DNA from: Denitrobaculum tricleocarpae
GTDB lineage: Bacteria > Pseudomonadota > Alphaproteobacteria > Kiloniellales > Kiloniellaceae
DNA: 64,000 nucleotides
Direction: 5' to 3'
Assembly (NCBI RefSeq): GCF_007004665.1
Contig: NZ_ML660060.1
Coordinates: 124,001 to 188,000, forward strand
The position numbers and the translations under genes are program-made. Under the pieces are notes generated by a model. That model worked only from the letters and a program-made list of their open reading frames with translations. It was not told the DNA's origin and searched no databases. Each line of letters begins with the position of its first letter. Within the stretch, counting starts at the first letter, position 1. This document shows, piece by piece, positions 17,809-27,001 of the stretch.

Positions 17809-18780
17809 TTACGCGACAAGATCGCGGGGCGCGCGGCCCTCGAAGAAATCCTTGAGGTTCTGAACGACACGAAAGCCCATGGCTTCCCGGGTCTCCAACG
17901 TCGCGCTGCCAAGGTGGGGCAGGAGAACCGCATTCTCACAGGACCGCAGCTCAGGCAGTACGTCCGGCTCGCCGTTGAAGACATCCAGCCCGGCACCGGC
18001 AATGGTCTCGAAGGTCAGAGCCTGGACGAGAGCCCGTTCGTCCACGACCTCGCCGCGTGCGGTGTTGATCAGAAAGGCGGATTCCCGCATCAGGCCCAGA
18101 CGGCGGCAGTCGATCAAGTGCTTGTTGGCGGCACCGCCAGGGCAATGGAGGGATACGAAGTCGGCTTGGGGCAGAAGTTCATCGATCGAAGCGACGCTTT
18201 CCGCGCCGGTCTTGATCAGAACATCTTGTGCGATGGGGGAACGGTTGAAGGCCAGGACGCGCATGCCAAAGCCGTGATGGGCCCGCTTCGCGACTTCCTG
18301 CCCGATCCGCCCGAAACCGATGATGCCCAGGGTCTTACCGGAGACCTTCGAGCCCAGCAAATGGGTCGGACGCCAGCCGGACCAGGCGCCGGTCTTGACC
18401 TCCCGCTCGCCCTCGCTGGCGCGCCGGGCGGCCATGAGCATCAGCGTCAGGGTCAGATCGGCGGTGCATTCGCTCAGGACATCCGGGGTGTTGGTGACGG
18501 TGATGCCATGAGTCCTGGCGCTGTCGATATCGATGTGACTGTAGCCGACGCCATAGTTTGCCAGGATCTTCGTGCGCGGGTTGGCATCGTCCAGCACGCG
18601 GGCGTCAATACGATCGGTCACCGTCGGCAGGACGGCATCCGCAAAGTGGACTGCGTCCTTCAGCTCATCCGCTGTCAGCGCACGGTCCTGCTTGTTGAAA
18701 GTGACGTCGAAATCCTCGACCAGGGCGGCTTCGACCGCTTTCGGCCAGCGCCGGGTGATGACGACTTTCGGCTTGATCAT
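17809..18780 (-). CDS. D-2-hydroxyacid dehydrogenase, probable hydroxypyruvate/glyoxylate reductase
   Basis: A 323-residue NAD(P)-dependent enzyme with the Rossmann motif LGIIGFGRIGQEVA near residue 150, and the catalytic set R (NTARGEVVD), E (NGEPDV) and H (LLPHLGSAT). In the serine cycle hydroxypyruvate reductase turns hydroxypyruvate, made by the aminotransferase encoded at 20946-22154, into D-glycerate. The gene lies between glyA and the thiokinase genes, 12 bases from mtkB. The family also contains glyoxylate reductases, and context favours hydroxypyruvate. Confidence 0.9.
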   Translation of the reverse strand: MIKPKVVITRRWPKAVEAALVEDFDVTFNKQDRALTADELKDAVHFADAVLPTVTDRIDARVLDDANPRTKILANYGVGYSHIDIDSARTHGITVTNTPDVLSECTADLTLTLMLMAARRASEGEREVKTGAWSGWRPTHLLGSKVSGKTLGIIGFGRIGQEVAKRAHHGFGMRVLAFNRSPIAQDVLIKTGAESVASIDELLPQADFVSLHCPGGAANKHLIDCRRLGLMRESAFLINTARGEVVDERALVQALTFETIAGAGLDVFNGEPDVLPELRSCENAVLLPHLGSATLETREAMGFRVVQNLKDFFEGRAPRDLVA

Positions 18781-18792
18781 GGCGAAATTCCC

Positions 18793-19683
18793 TTAGGCTG
18801 CTTTTGAGAGGACACCGGCGATGGTTGATCCTATCTGCGAGGGATCCGGTGCGATGGTGACGCCGACTTCCCGCAGGATCTCGACCTTCTCGCTGGCGCT
18901 TTCACCGAAGGCCGAGATGATGGCGCCCGCATGGCCCATGGTGCGGCCTTTGGGGGCGCTCAGTCCCGCCACATAGGCAACGACCGGTTTGGTCATGTTG
19001 TCGCGGATGAATTCGGCGGCTTCGGCCTCCTGGGGCCCGCCGATCTCGCCGATCATGACGATAGCGCTGGTCTCCGGGTCGTTCTCGAAGAGCGTCAGAA
19101 TATCCTTGAAGGAGGAGCCGTTAATGGGATCGCCGCCGATGCCCACGGAGGTCGAGACACCGATGCCCAGTTCTTTCATTTGCGATGCGGCTTCGTACCC
19201 GAGGGTTCCGGAGCGCCCGACGACACCGATCGAGCCCGGCTGATAGATGTGGCCGGGCATGATGCCCAACAGCGCTTTGCCGGGGCTGATGATTCCGGCG
19301 CAGTTCGGTCCGATCAGCTGCATGCGCTTCTCTGCTTTATAACGGCGCATGTAGCGTTTCACCCGGATCATGTCCTGCGCGGGGATTCCGTCAGTGATGG
19401 CCGCGCAAAGCCTCATGCCGCAGTCGGCGGCCTCCATGATGGAGTCGGCGGCAAAAGGCGGTGGCACGAAAACCACGCTGACCGTCGCGCCGGTCGCCTG
19501 CACCGCGTCTTTCATGGTGTCGTAGACCGGAATGCCGTGCACGTTCTCGCCACCCCGGCCAGGAACCACGCCACCCACGATGTTGGTACCGTAGTCGAGC
19601 ATTTCCCGCGCGTGGAAGCTGCCGATTTTACCGGTCAGGCCTTGCACCAGAACCGGAGTCGTACGGTCGATGAGAATGCTCAT
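18793..19683 (-). CDS. mtkB: Malate-CoA ligase (malate thiokinase) alpha subunit
   Basis: A 296-residue CoA-binding ligase of the succinyl-CoA synthetase alpha type. The CoA site near the start is [16 protein letters not shown], and the phosphohistidine is in the [12 protein letters not shown] segment near residue 250. Its start overlaps the beta-subunit stop by 4 bases (ATGA), so the two are made together. The serine-cycle neighbours make malate thiokinase more likely than succinyl-CoA synthetase. It forms malyl-CoA, which malyl-CoA lyase would split to glyoxylate and acetyl-CoA. No lyase gene is in the window. Confidence 0.9.
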   Translation of the reverse strand: MSILIDRTTPVLVQGLTGKIGSFHAREMLDYGTNIVGGVVPGRGGENVHGIPVYDTMKDAVQATGATVSVVFVPPPFAADSIMEAADCGMRLCAAITDGIPAQDMIRVKRYMRRYKAEKRMQLIGPNCAGIISPGKALLGIMPGHIYQPGSIGVVGRSGTLGYEAASQMKELGIGVSTSVGIGGDPINGSSFKDILTLFENDPETSAIVMIGEIGGPQEAEAAEFIRDNMTKPVVAYVAGLSAPKGRTMGHAGAIISAFGESASEKVEILREVGVTIAPDPSQIGSTIAGVLSKAA

Positions 19684-20879
19684 GACGATGCCACCATTTT
19701 GACGTTGTGCTTACTGTCGTTCTTCCAGGCGGCAACCGCCCGCTCCGCGGCTTCCTTGAGGGTCGCCGCGCGGATAATCGGTAAGCCGCTTTTTGAGAGG
19801 ATTTTGCGCCCCTCCTCGACGTGCGTGCCTGCCAGGCGGACGATCACCGGCACATTTACCGGGTTGGCCTCCAGGGCTTGAATGATCCCTTCGGCAACCC
19901 AGTCGCAGCGGTTGATGCCCGCAAAGATATTGACCAGGATCGCCTCGACATCGCCATCCGACATTACCAGGCGGAAAGCTTTTGCGACGCGTTCGGGCGA
20001 TGCACCACCGCCGATGTCGAGAAAATTGGCCGGTTTGCCGCCAGCCAGTTCGATCATATCCATGGTTGCCATGGCAAGGCCGGCACCATTCACGATGCAG
20101 CCGATTTTGCCGTCCAGTCCGACGTAGCTCAAACCCCGGTCCGCGGCTTGGGATTCGCGTGGATCTTCCTGGGATTTATCGCGCAGTTCGGAAACGCTCG
20201 GATGCCGGAAGAGGGCATTGTCGTCGAAGGTCATCTTGGCATCGAGGGCCACGATCGCATCGTCGCTCGTGACCACCAGTGGATTGATTTCGACCATGGT
20301 TGCATCGAGTTCGCGGAACGCGCGGTAACAGCCTTTGATCGTGTTGACAGCCTGTGTGATTTGCGCAGGTTTGAGGCCGAGCTTGAACGCGACTTCGCGC
20401 ACCTGGAAATCGCGGATGCCGACGGCAGGCTCGATCACCGAACGGATAATGCTGTCCGGCCTGGTGGCGGAAATCTCTTCGATCTCCATGCCGCCGGCCG
20501 CCGACGCGACCACCATCACCCGTTCAGTCTTGCGATCCAGTACGAAACCCAAATAGATCTCGCGCTCGATCAAGGCGGCGCCCTCGACGTAGACCCGATA
20601 CACCACCTTGCCCTTGGGTCCGGTCTGATGCGTGACCAGACGTTTGCCGAAAAGCTCATCGGCGGCATCATAGACCTGGTGTTCGTCCTGACAGACCTTG
20701 ACGCCGCCCGCCTTGCCGCGGCCACCGCTGTGGATCTGTGCCTTGACGACCCAGGCGTCACCGCCGATTTCCCGCGCCCGGTAGGCCGCCTGCTCGGGGC
20801 TGTAAGCCAGTCCTCCACGGGGCACCGGCACGCCGAAACCGCTCAGAATTTCCTTGGCCTGATACTCGTGAATATCCAT
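19680..20879 (-). CDS. mtkA: Malate-CoA ligase (malate thiokinase) beta subunit
   Basis: A 399-residue ATP-grasp subunit, starting [20 protein letters not shown]. The ATP-grasp region [20 protein letters not shown] and the [16 protein letters not shown] and [12 protein letters not shown] motifs match the beta subunits of CoA ligases, and the overall sequence as I recall it is close to the MtkA of methylotrophic alphaproteobacteria. It works with the alpha subunit encoded downstream by overlapping genes. In the serine cycle the pair uses ATP to join malate and CoA. A true SucC cannot be excluded by motifs alone. Confidence 0.9.
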   Translation of the reverse strand: MDIHEYQAKEILSGFGVPVPRGGLAYSPEQAAYRAREIGGDAWVVKAQIHSGGRGKAGGVKVCQDEHQVYDAADELFGKRLVTHQTGPKGKVVYRVYVEGAALIEREIYLGFVLDRKTERVMVVASAAGGMEIEEISATRPDSIIRSVIEPAVGIRDFQVREVAFKLGLKPAQITQAVNTIKGCYRAFRELDATMVEINPLVVTSDDAIVALDAKMTFDDNALFRHPSVSELRDKSQEDPRESQAADRGLSYVGLDGKIGCIVNGAGLAMATMDMIELAGGKPANFLDIGGGASPERVAKAFRLVMSDGDVEAILVNIFAGINRCDWVAEGIIQALEANPVNVPVIVRLAGTHVEEGRKILSKSGLPIIRAATLKEAAERAVAAWKNDSKHNVKMVASS

Positions 20880-20945
20880 GATTTTGGTCCCGCTTGGGTT
20901 TGTTGTGCCACAAACCGCGCTTTGGTTCCGGCTGCTATTCGGCTG

Positions 20946-22154
20946 CTATTCGGCGGCAGCCCGCGTAATGAGGAGGTCGCTGTAACCGTTCGCGGCGCCG
21001 CGGTAATATTCCTGCGCCGCGGCCACGCCGCTTCCCGCGACGATCGGCACACCGAGATCGCGCAGGGCCATCTCGGTCCCGGCCAGGGCGGAGAGCAGCA
21101 TGACCTCGTTCATATCGCCCAGGTGTCCGATGCGGAACACCCGTCCGGCGACCTTCGAGAGACCTGCGCCGAGCGATATGCCGTACCGGTGATACGCGCG
21201 GGCCAGCAGCTCGCCGGAATCATATCCATCCGGCAGGCAGATGGCACTCACGGTGTCGGAATACCATTTCGGTTCCTTCGCGCAGAGCCTGAGACTCCAG
21301 GCATCGGCTGCTTTGCGCACGCCCTCGGCAAGATAGTGATGGCGCGCGAAGACATTCTCCAGGCCCTCGTCCAGCAGCCGGTCGACCGAGCAGCGCAGGC
21401 CACGGATCAGGGTCATGGGCGGTGTGTACGGGAAGTAGCCGCTGTCGTTGGTCTGGATCATGTCCTGGAAATCGAAGTAGCAGCGCGCAAGGCCTGCGGA
21501 CTTCGAGGCTTCCAAGGCTTTCTCGCTGGCGCACATGATCGCGAGACCGGCGGGCAGCATGAAACCCTTTTGCGATCCCGAAACGGCAAGGTCGACGCCC
21601 CATTCGTCCATGCGGAAATCGACCGAGGCAATCGAGCTGACACCGTCGACGTAAAGCATGGCCGGATGGCCTGCGTCATCGAGTGCCGTGCGGACACCTG
21701 ATACGTCGCTCTGGACGCCGGTTGCGGTCTCGTTCTGCGTGACCAGGACTGCCTTGATCTTGTGGTCTTTGTCGGCCTTGAGTCTCTCAGCATAGATATC
21801 GAGCGGCACACCCTCGCCCCAGTCAACGTCGACGATTTCAACATTCAGACTGTGACGCTGACAGAGATCGATCCATAGGTGCGAGAATTGGCCGAAGCGG
21901 GAGGCGAGCACCTTGTCGCCGGGTCTCAGCGTATTGGTGATCGCCGCCTCCCAGCCCCCGGTGCCGGATGCAGGGAATAGAAACACCCGGCCGGTATCGG
22001 TCTTGAAAATCTTCTTCAGATCGGCGAAGAGCGGAAGGGTGAAAGCCGGCAGATCCGGCGCCCGGTGATCTTCCATGGGCACGTCGATCGCTTTGCGGAC
22101 GTCCTCGGGAACGTTGGTCGGTCCGGGGACAAACAGGCTTCTGGTACCTTGCAT
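20946..22154 (-). CDS. Serine-glyoxylate aminotransferase
   Basis: A 402-residue fold-I PLP enzyme. The ATG at 22154 was chosen because GGGAGGA lies 8 bases ahead and MQGTRSLFVPGPTNVPEDVR is the family start; a longer frame reaches into the promoter region. The PLP-lysine is in DLAVSGSQKGFMLPAGLA. It transfers the amino group from serine to glyoxylate, giving hydroxypyruvate and glycine, the step that links glyA with hydroxypyruvate reductase in the serine cycle. It is the first gene of the block, with a divergent LuxR-type regulator and repeated operator-like sites upstream. The related alanine-glyoxylate aminotransferases are the main alternative. Confidence 0.9.
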   Translation of the reverse strand: MQGTRSLFVPGPTNVPEDVRKAIDVPMEDHRAPDLPAFTLPLFADLKKIFKTDTGRVFLFPASGTGGWEAAITNTLRPGDKVLASRFGQFSHLWIDLCQRHSLNVEIVDVDWGEGVPLDIYAERLKADKDHKIKAVLVTQNETATGVQSDVSGVRTALDDAGHPAMLYVDGVSSIASVDFRMDEWGVDLAVSGSQKGFMLPAGLAIMCASEKALEASKSAGLARCYFDFQDMIQTNDSGYFPYTPPMTLIRGLRCSVDRLLDEGLENVFARHHYLAEGVRKAADAWSLRLCAKEPKWYSDTVSAICLPDGYDSGELLARAYHRYGISLGAGLSKVAGRVFRIGHLGDMNEVMLLSALAGTEMALRDLGVPIVAGSGVAAAQEYYRGAANGYSDLLITRAAAE

Positions 22155-22384
22155 GGATCGGTTCCTCCCTCGTATGTTTTTTTGGCCTCGCGTTTTTCTT
22201 GAAATGCGGTCTCTTCCGGACCGTTTGCTTCCAAGAAAGGGGCCGGACGCTGCCACCAAGACGTGCTGGCCTGGGCGCACTCCGATGGCCCGAAACAAGT
22301 GTTTGAGCGCCGTTGCCGACATAACACCGCTGATTGATCCGGCACACAACACCCATAACTCCTGCTTTTGGGTATCTATTAGAA

Positions 22385-22455
22385 TAGGTAAAAACCTACC
22401 CATTTAGGTAGAAAATGAACACGAACTCCGCTATACTACCTACCCATTCAGGTGG
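22385..22455. promoter_or_regulatory. Iterated TAGGT/ACCTA half-sites between sga and the LuxR gene
   Basis: Two near-identical palindromes, CTACCCATTTAGGTAG (22396-22411) and CTACCCATTCAGGTGG (22440-22455), are 44 bp apart centre to centre, about four helical turns. A further TAGGT-4-ACCTA inverted repeat lies at 22385-22398. A TATACT box stands between them at 22432-22437. The spacing on one face of the helix suggests cooperative binding by one regulator of both divergent genes. Confidence 0.6.
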
Positions 22456-22482
22456 TTTCTCAGTTGCTCTGAGGTGAAATTC

Positions 22483-23163
22483 ATGGAAACAGGGAAAAAA
22501 TCTGCCGCAGTGATCGAGGTGGCGCTGGCCGATAGCAACTCCATCATGTTGTCGGCTTTGTCCGAGTTTTTTGACCGGGATCCCCGCTTCAGCCTTGTTG
22601 CGACCGCCAGCTCGGCCGAGGGCTTTCTTGAGGCGGTTTTACGGGTTCCGGTTGCGGTTGGCGTCATTGACTGGACCCTGCCGATGCTGGGCGGTGAAAA
22701 ACTGATCGAGATTTTGCGCGCGCAGGTGTCTGCGCCCCGGATTGTGGTCTACTCCCACGGTTCGGGCCATGAAGTGCCGCGCCGGGCTATGGCGGCCGGT
22801 GCAGCCGGATTTTGCGCGCGCAGTGAATCGCCCGAGAATCTCTTGGATATCGCCGCCGATGTCGCGAAGGGTCAGATGGTGTTTCCTTTCCTGGACGTGC
22901 GCGAACTGCGCCAGGATCCCATGTACAGCCTGACCGAGCGGGAGCGCACGCTCCTGACCGCATTATCCCAGGGCTGTACCAACAAACAGCTGGCGCACGA
23001 CTTCGGCATCTCGATCAATACCGTCAAGTTCCACCTGCGCAACCTCTTCGAGAAGCTTTCGGTCACCAACCGCGCGCAGGCGATCGCGTTTTACTATGCA
23101 TCGATCGTGGGACAGTCCCATCAGCTGCCTGATTTGCCCCCGGAGGGATCACCCGAGAGATAA
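22483..23163 (+). CDS. LuxR/NarL-type response regulator
   Basis: A 226-residue protein from the ATG at 22483, which has GAGGTG 6 bases upstream; a GTG three codons earlier is part of that site. Residues 10-125 are a receiver-like domain with a probable phosphoacceptor D63 in VIDWTLPM. It has only one of the usual two N-terminal acids (A16-D17), and the conserved lysine is not obvious (GFCARSES). The C-terminus is a NarL-type helix-turn-helix, LTERERTLLTALSQGCTN then GISINTVKFHLRNLFEKL. No histidine kinase gene is adjacent. Its place opposite the serine-cycle block suggests it controls that block. Confidence 0.85.
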   Translation: METGKKSAAVIEVALADSNSIMLSALSEFFDRDPRFSLVATASSAEGFLEAVLRVPVAVGVIDWTLPMLGGEKLIEILRAQVSAPRIVVYSHGSGHEVPRRAMAAGAAGFCARSESPENLLDIAADVAKGQMVFPFLDVRELRQDPMYSLTERERTLLTALSQGCTNKQLAHDFGISINTVKFHLRNLFEKLSVTNRAQAIAFYYASIVGQSHQLPDLPPEGSPER

Positions 23164-23403
23164 CCGAGGGGATCTCTTGGCGGATCAGCGGGGGGATCAA
23201 AGGAGAATTGACTGCCAGCAATCAGTCGCTATCTCCAGTTCCACCACACTAGCTTAAGGATCTTTGCGCCGGATCCAATCTACGAAAAGTGGGTCGACAA
23301 TGGCTCTTGCGCTGACCGCCAGATTGATGAAGATGGCGTCAGAATTCGAGGTTGTCGAAATACCTCTGCAGATAGCGGCTCAGGCCGGCTAGGGAGAAAT
23401 ACT

Positions 23404-24843
23404 ATGTTGAAGAAAACGGACTTTTACATCGACGGAAAGTGGGTCGCGCCTGCGGTCGCGAAGGATTGCGAAGTGATCAATCCGGCAAACGAAACGGCTT
23501 TTGCCACGATCTCTCTCGGATCCGAGGCGGACATCGACCGTGCTGTCACCGCTGCACGCAAGGCTTTCGAGAGCTACAGCCTGACAAGCCGCGAGGAACG
23601 CGTGGCTCTGCTGGAAAAGCTGCTGGAGGTCTACAAACGCCGCTCCGGCGAAATGGCCGAGGCGATCTCCCAGGAGATGGGAGCACCGATCTCCATGGCC
23701 CACCACAGTCAGGCCGCGGCGGGGGCGGGCCATCTGGGTGCTTTCATCAAAGCCCTGAAGGATTACGAGTTCGAGTATGACTTCAACGATTCCGGCGAGC
23801 GGATCGTCCAGGAGGCAATCGGCGTCTGCGGTCTGATCACGCCCTGGAACTGGCCCATGAACCAGATTGCGCTCAAGGTCGTGCCCGCTCTGGCTGTCGG
23901 CTGCACGGTGATCCTGAAGCCGAGCGAGATCGCACCGATGTCGGGGATCCTCTTCGCGGAAATGGTTGATGAGGCAGGTTTCCCGGCCGGTGTCTTTAAC
24001 CTGGTCAATGGCGAAGGTCCTGTCGTCGGCGAGGCTATGTCGCGCCACCCGGGCATCGATATGATGTCCTTTACCGGCTCGACCCGGGCCGGGACCGCCG
24101 TCACCAAAGCGGCGGCGGATACGGTCAAGCGGGTAACGCTGGAACTGGGCGGCAAGTCGCCGAATATCGTCTTTAACGACGCGGATCTTACCAAGGCCGT
24201 CAAGACGGGCGTTCTGCACTGCTTCAACAACACCGGGCAGTCCTGCAATGCGCCGACGCGCATGCTGGTTCAGCGCGATATCTATGACAATGCGGTCGAG
24301 ATTGCCGCAGAGGTCGGGCAGAAGGTTCAGGTCGGCGATCCTTCCGAGGAAGGCCGCCACATCGGCCCGCTGGTCAGCTCCATGCAGTTCGACAAGGTTC
24401 AGGGCCTGATCGAAACCGCCATCGGCGAGGGCGCCCGCGTGGTGATCGGCGGTGCCGGGCGGCCGGAAGGTCTCAACCGGGGCTACTACGTGCGCCCGAC
24501 CATCTTTGCGGACGTGAACAATCAGATGACCATCGCCCGCGAGGAGGTTTTCGGACCGGTTCTCTGCATGATTCCCTTCGACACCGAAGAAGAGGCGGTG
24601 GAGATCGCCAACGACACGCCTTACGGACTGGCGGCCTACGTGCAGAGCGGAAGCCCTGAACGGGCGAATCGCGTCGCCCGCCGTCTTCGGGCCGGCATGG
24701 TTCAGATCAATGGGGCCCAGCGCCCGGCCGGCAGCCCCTTTGGCGGCTACAAGCAATCCGGCAATGGCCGTGAGGGTGGTACCTACGGCCTGGAAGACTT
24801 CCTCGAGGTCAAGGCGATCAGCGGGTATCAGGCCACGGCCTGA
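23404..24843 (+). CDS. NAD(P)-dependent aldehyde dehydrogenase
   Basis: A 479-residue aldehyde dehydrogenase of normal length. The cofactor-site motif ITPWNWPMNQIALKV, the general base glutamate in VTLELGGKSPNIVF and the nucleophilic cysteine in FNNTGQSCNAPTRM are all intact. AGGGAGAA precedes the start. A strong terminator follows. Its substrate cannot be read from the sequence. Being near betaine and phosphonate genes it might oxidise glycine betaine aldehyde, but the family is broad. Confidence 0.93.
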   Translation: MLKKTDFYIDGKWVAPAVAKDCEVINPANETAFATISLGSEADIDRAVTAARKAFESYSLTSREERVALLEKLLEVYKRRSGEMAEAISQEMGAPISMAHHSQAAAGAGHLGAFIKALKDYEFEYDFNDSGERIVQEAIGVCGLITPWNWPMNQIALKVVPALAVGCTVILKPSEIAPMSGILFAEMVDEAGFPAGVFNLVNGEGPVVGEAMSRHPGIDMMSFTGSTRAGTAVTKAAADTVKRVTLELGGKSPNIVFNDADLTKAVKTGVLHCFNNTGQSCNAPTRMLVQRDIYDNAVEIAAEVGQKVQVGDPSEEGRHIGPLVSSMQFDKVQGLIETAIGEGARVVIGGAGRPEGLNRGYYVRPTIFADVNNQMTIAREEVFGPVLCMIPFDTEEEAVEIANDTPYGLAAYVQSGSPERANRVARRLRAGMVQINGAQRPAGSPFGGYKQSGNGREGGTYGLEDFLEVKAISGYQATA

Positions 24844-24860
24844 GGCTGCGAATTCGTCAC

Positions 24861-24915
24861 CAGGCAAGGTTGCCTGATGAGCAAAGGGTGCGGAGTAGTT
24901 CTTCGCACCCTTTTT
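24861..24915 (+). terminator. Rho-independent terminator of the aldehyde dehydrogenase gene
   Basis: AAAGGGTGCG (24883-24892) pairs with CGCACCCTTT (24904-24913), followed by a T-run to 24915. A smaller hairpin, CAGGCAA/TTGCCTG (24861-24876), sits just before it. Confidence 0.85.
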
Positions 24916-25291
24916 CTATTCCGTCGGTAAAGAGACACTCTCCCAGGTGCTTCCCGGATTGTGGTCGTGCACAAACGATAAGATGCTCATTGGATCATGA
25001 TTTCTTGATCAAAGGAGGCTCTGCAGGTTTAAAATATCCGGCGTCATTGCTGATGTAATGATTTAAGAACAAAGGCTTAGTGGGGCTGGTTTTGTAAACA
25101 ATCGCTTTGGTTGAAATTTGCATCGGCTCGTTTTTTCGCATTATCTATTCGACAGACCGGAGATATGAAACGAAACTAAGACTCATCGCAGATATAAAAC
25201 TCGTTTGTCGTATTTGGAACAGCGGCCTTATGAAGGGGGCTGCTTTGATGTCGACTAGATAAAGACTAGAAGAAGCAGGGAGAATTAAGAA
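24916..25291. other. Intergenic leader ahead of the Dpp-like operon
   Basis: About 375 bases of lower GC between the terminator and the binding-protein gene. No coding frame is supported. The promoter of the Dpp-like operon should lie here. AGGGAG precedes the start codon at 25292. I saw no clear operator. Confidence 0.4.
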
Positions 25292-26881
25292 ATGTCGGAT
25301 GAACTCAAAGATCTGGGAATGCTGGTTGCGCGCGGGCAGGTGAGCCGCCGTGACTTCCTGGGACGGGCCGCGGCGCTGGGTGTGGCTGCGCCACTGGCGA
25401 CCAGCCTGCTGTCCTCGACCGTCCTCGCCGCCGGTCCGAAAAAGGGCGGCCACTTGAAGCTGGGTATGAACGGCGGCACCTCCGCTGACAGTCTCGACCC
25501 GGCGACCTTCGCCAGTTCGATCCCCTTTACCTTCGGGCGCGTTTGGGGTGAGACCCTGACGGAGACCAGCCCGGTCGACGGCAAGCCGGTTCCGGTCCTG
25601 GCAGAGTCCTGGGAAGCCTCGGAAGATGCCAAGAGCTGGCGCTTTAAGATCCGCAAGGGCGTCACCTTCCATAACGGCAAGGAAATGACCGCCGACGACG
25701 TGGTCGCCACTCTTCTGCGGCACTCGGATGAAAACGCGAAATCCGGCGCGCTCGGCGTGATGAAGACGATTCAGGGCATCAAGAAGGATGGTGACGACGG
25801 CGTTCTGGTTACACTGGACTCAGGCAATGCCGATCTGCCCTACATGCTTTCTGATTATCACCTGATCATTCAGCCAAACGGCGGCAACGACGATCCGGCT
25901 GCCGGCATCGCGACCGGTCCCTATAAGGTCAGCGTGAATGAGCCCGGTGTCCGTTACGCCGCCGAGCGGTATGAAGGCCATTGGCGTCCCGAGGTTGGTC
26001 ATGCCGATTCCGTCGAGATTCTCGTAATCAACGACCTGACCGCCCGTATGGCGGCACTGACCTCCGGGCAGGTTCACATGATCAACCGGGTCGATCCCAA
26101 GACGATCGGTCTCTTGAAGCGCGCACCGACGGTCTCCATCGCAAATACCGCGGGCCGGGGACACTATGTCTTCATCATGCACACCGACAAAGAGCCTTTC
26201 ACAAACGTCGACCTGCGTTTGGCGCTCAAATATGCGATGAACCGCGAGCAGATGGTCGAGCAGATCCTGCGCGGCTATGGCACGGTCGGGAACGACTTCC
26301 CGATCAACGGCGCCTACGCCAACTTCCCGGACGACATTCCGCAGCGTACGTTCGATCCGGACAAAGCCAAGTTCCACTTCAAGAAATCGGGCCATGACGG
26401 TGCCGTGCTGCTGCGCACCTCGAACGCGGCTTTCAACGGCGCTGAAGACGCAGCCGTGCTATTCCAGCAGTCCTGTGCCCAGGCCGGAATTGAGATCGAA
26501 ATCAAACGCGAACCGGCGGACGGCTACTGGTCGAATGTCTGGAACGTGCAGCCATTCTGCACCTCTTACTGGGGCGGCCGTCCGACCCAGGACCAGATGT
26601 ATTCCGTCGCCTATCAGACTGGCGCGGACTGGAATGACACGAAGTGGAGCCGACCGGCTTTCGACGAGCTGCTGGTCGCGGCCCGTGCGGAACTCGATGA
26701 CGCGCGCCGCAAGGAACTCTATCGGGAAATGGCGCTGATGGTGCGTGACGACGGCGGGCTGATCCTGCCGATGTTCAACGACTTCATCGCGGCTGTTTCC
26801 AATAAGGTCGACGGCTACGTGCACGATGCCGGCGGCGAAATGTCGAACGGTTTTGCGGCCATCCGGGCCTGGTTGGTCTGA
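25292..26881 (+). CDS. ABC importer binding protein, DppA/OppA-like, Tat-exported
   Basis: A 529-residue SBP_bac_5 protein. The N-terminus has a twin-arginine signal (SRRDFLGRAAALG) with a hydrophobic stretch ending near LAAGPKKGG. The mature domain shows TLTETSPVDGKPVPVLAESW and FKIRKGVTFHNGKEMTADDV, the standard pattern for dipeptide, oligopeptide, nickel and opine carriers. It is the first gene of an operon with two permeases and a double ATPase. A stable hairpin separates it from the permeases, a common way of keeping binding-protein levels higher. The ligand is unknown. The hydrolases downstream suggest a peptide-like or ester compound. Confidence 0.92.
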   Translation: MSDELKDLGMLVARGQVSRRDFLGRAAALGVAAPLATSLLSSTVLAAGPKKGGHLKLGMNGGTSADSLDPATFASSIPFTFGRVWGETLTETSPVDGKPVPVLAESWEASEDAKSWRFKIRKGVTFHNGKEMTADDVVATLLRHSDENAKSGALGVMKTIQGIKKDGDDGVLVTLDSGNADLPYMLSDYHLIIQPNGGNDDPAAGIATGPYKVSVNEPGVRYAAERYEGHWRPEVGHADSVEILVINDLTARMAALTSGQVHMINRVDPKTIGLLKRAPTVSIANTAGRGHYVFIMHTDKEPFTNVDLRLALKYAMNREQMVEQILRGYGTVGNDFPINGAYANFPDDIPQRTFDPDKAKFHFKKSGHDGAVLLRTSNAAFNGAEDAAVLFQQSCAQAGIEIEIKREPADGYWSNVWNVQPFCTSYWGGRPTQDQMYSVAYQTGADWNDTKWSRPAFDELLVAARAELDDARRKELYREMALMVRDDGGLILPMFNDFIAAVSNKVDGYVHDAGGEMSNGFAAIRAWLV

Positions 26882-26895
26882 CGAGTCGGAGAGAG

Positions 26896-26919
26896 CGGGC
26901 GGTCCTTCGGGACCGCCCG
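26896..26919 (+). terminator. Intercistronic GC-rich hairpin
   Basis: CGGGCGGTCC pairs with GGACCGCCCG around a TTCG tetraloop, followed by TTTC. It sits 15 bases after the binding-protein stop and about 80 bases before the permease start. It probably acts as a partial terminator or 3'-end stabiliser. Confidence 0.8.
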
Positions 26920-27001
26920 TTTCGATCTGGGCCGCGGCGACAAAAATTTTTTTCCGCGGCCGAGTTGATGATTCCTCGTCACAGAGCTCCGGAAATGAAC
27001 C

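Noticed and set aside
18793-20879. Housekeeping succinyl-CoA synthetase (sucCD)
   Set aside because: Motifs alone allow it, but the surrounding serine-cycle genes and the beta-subunit's resemblance to MtkA favour malate thiokinase. No sucAB genes are nearby.
19821-21701. 626-codon plus-strand frame opposite mtkA and the aminotransferase
   Set aside because: It crosses two genes and their intergenic gap without family features, so it is a chance open frame in GC-rich DNA.
23281-23403. Possible short coding remnant just before the aldehyde dehydrogenase
   Set aside because: A 30-codon frame is visible at about 23300, but it has no ribosome site or family match and is too short to judge.
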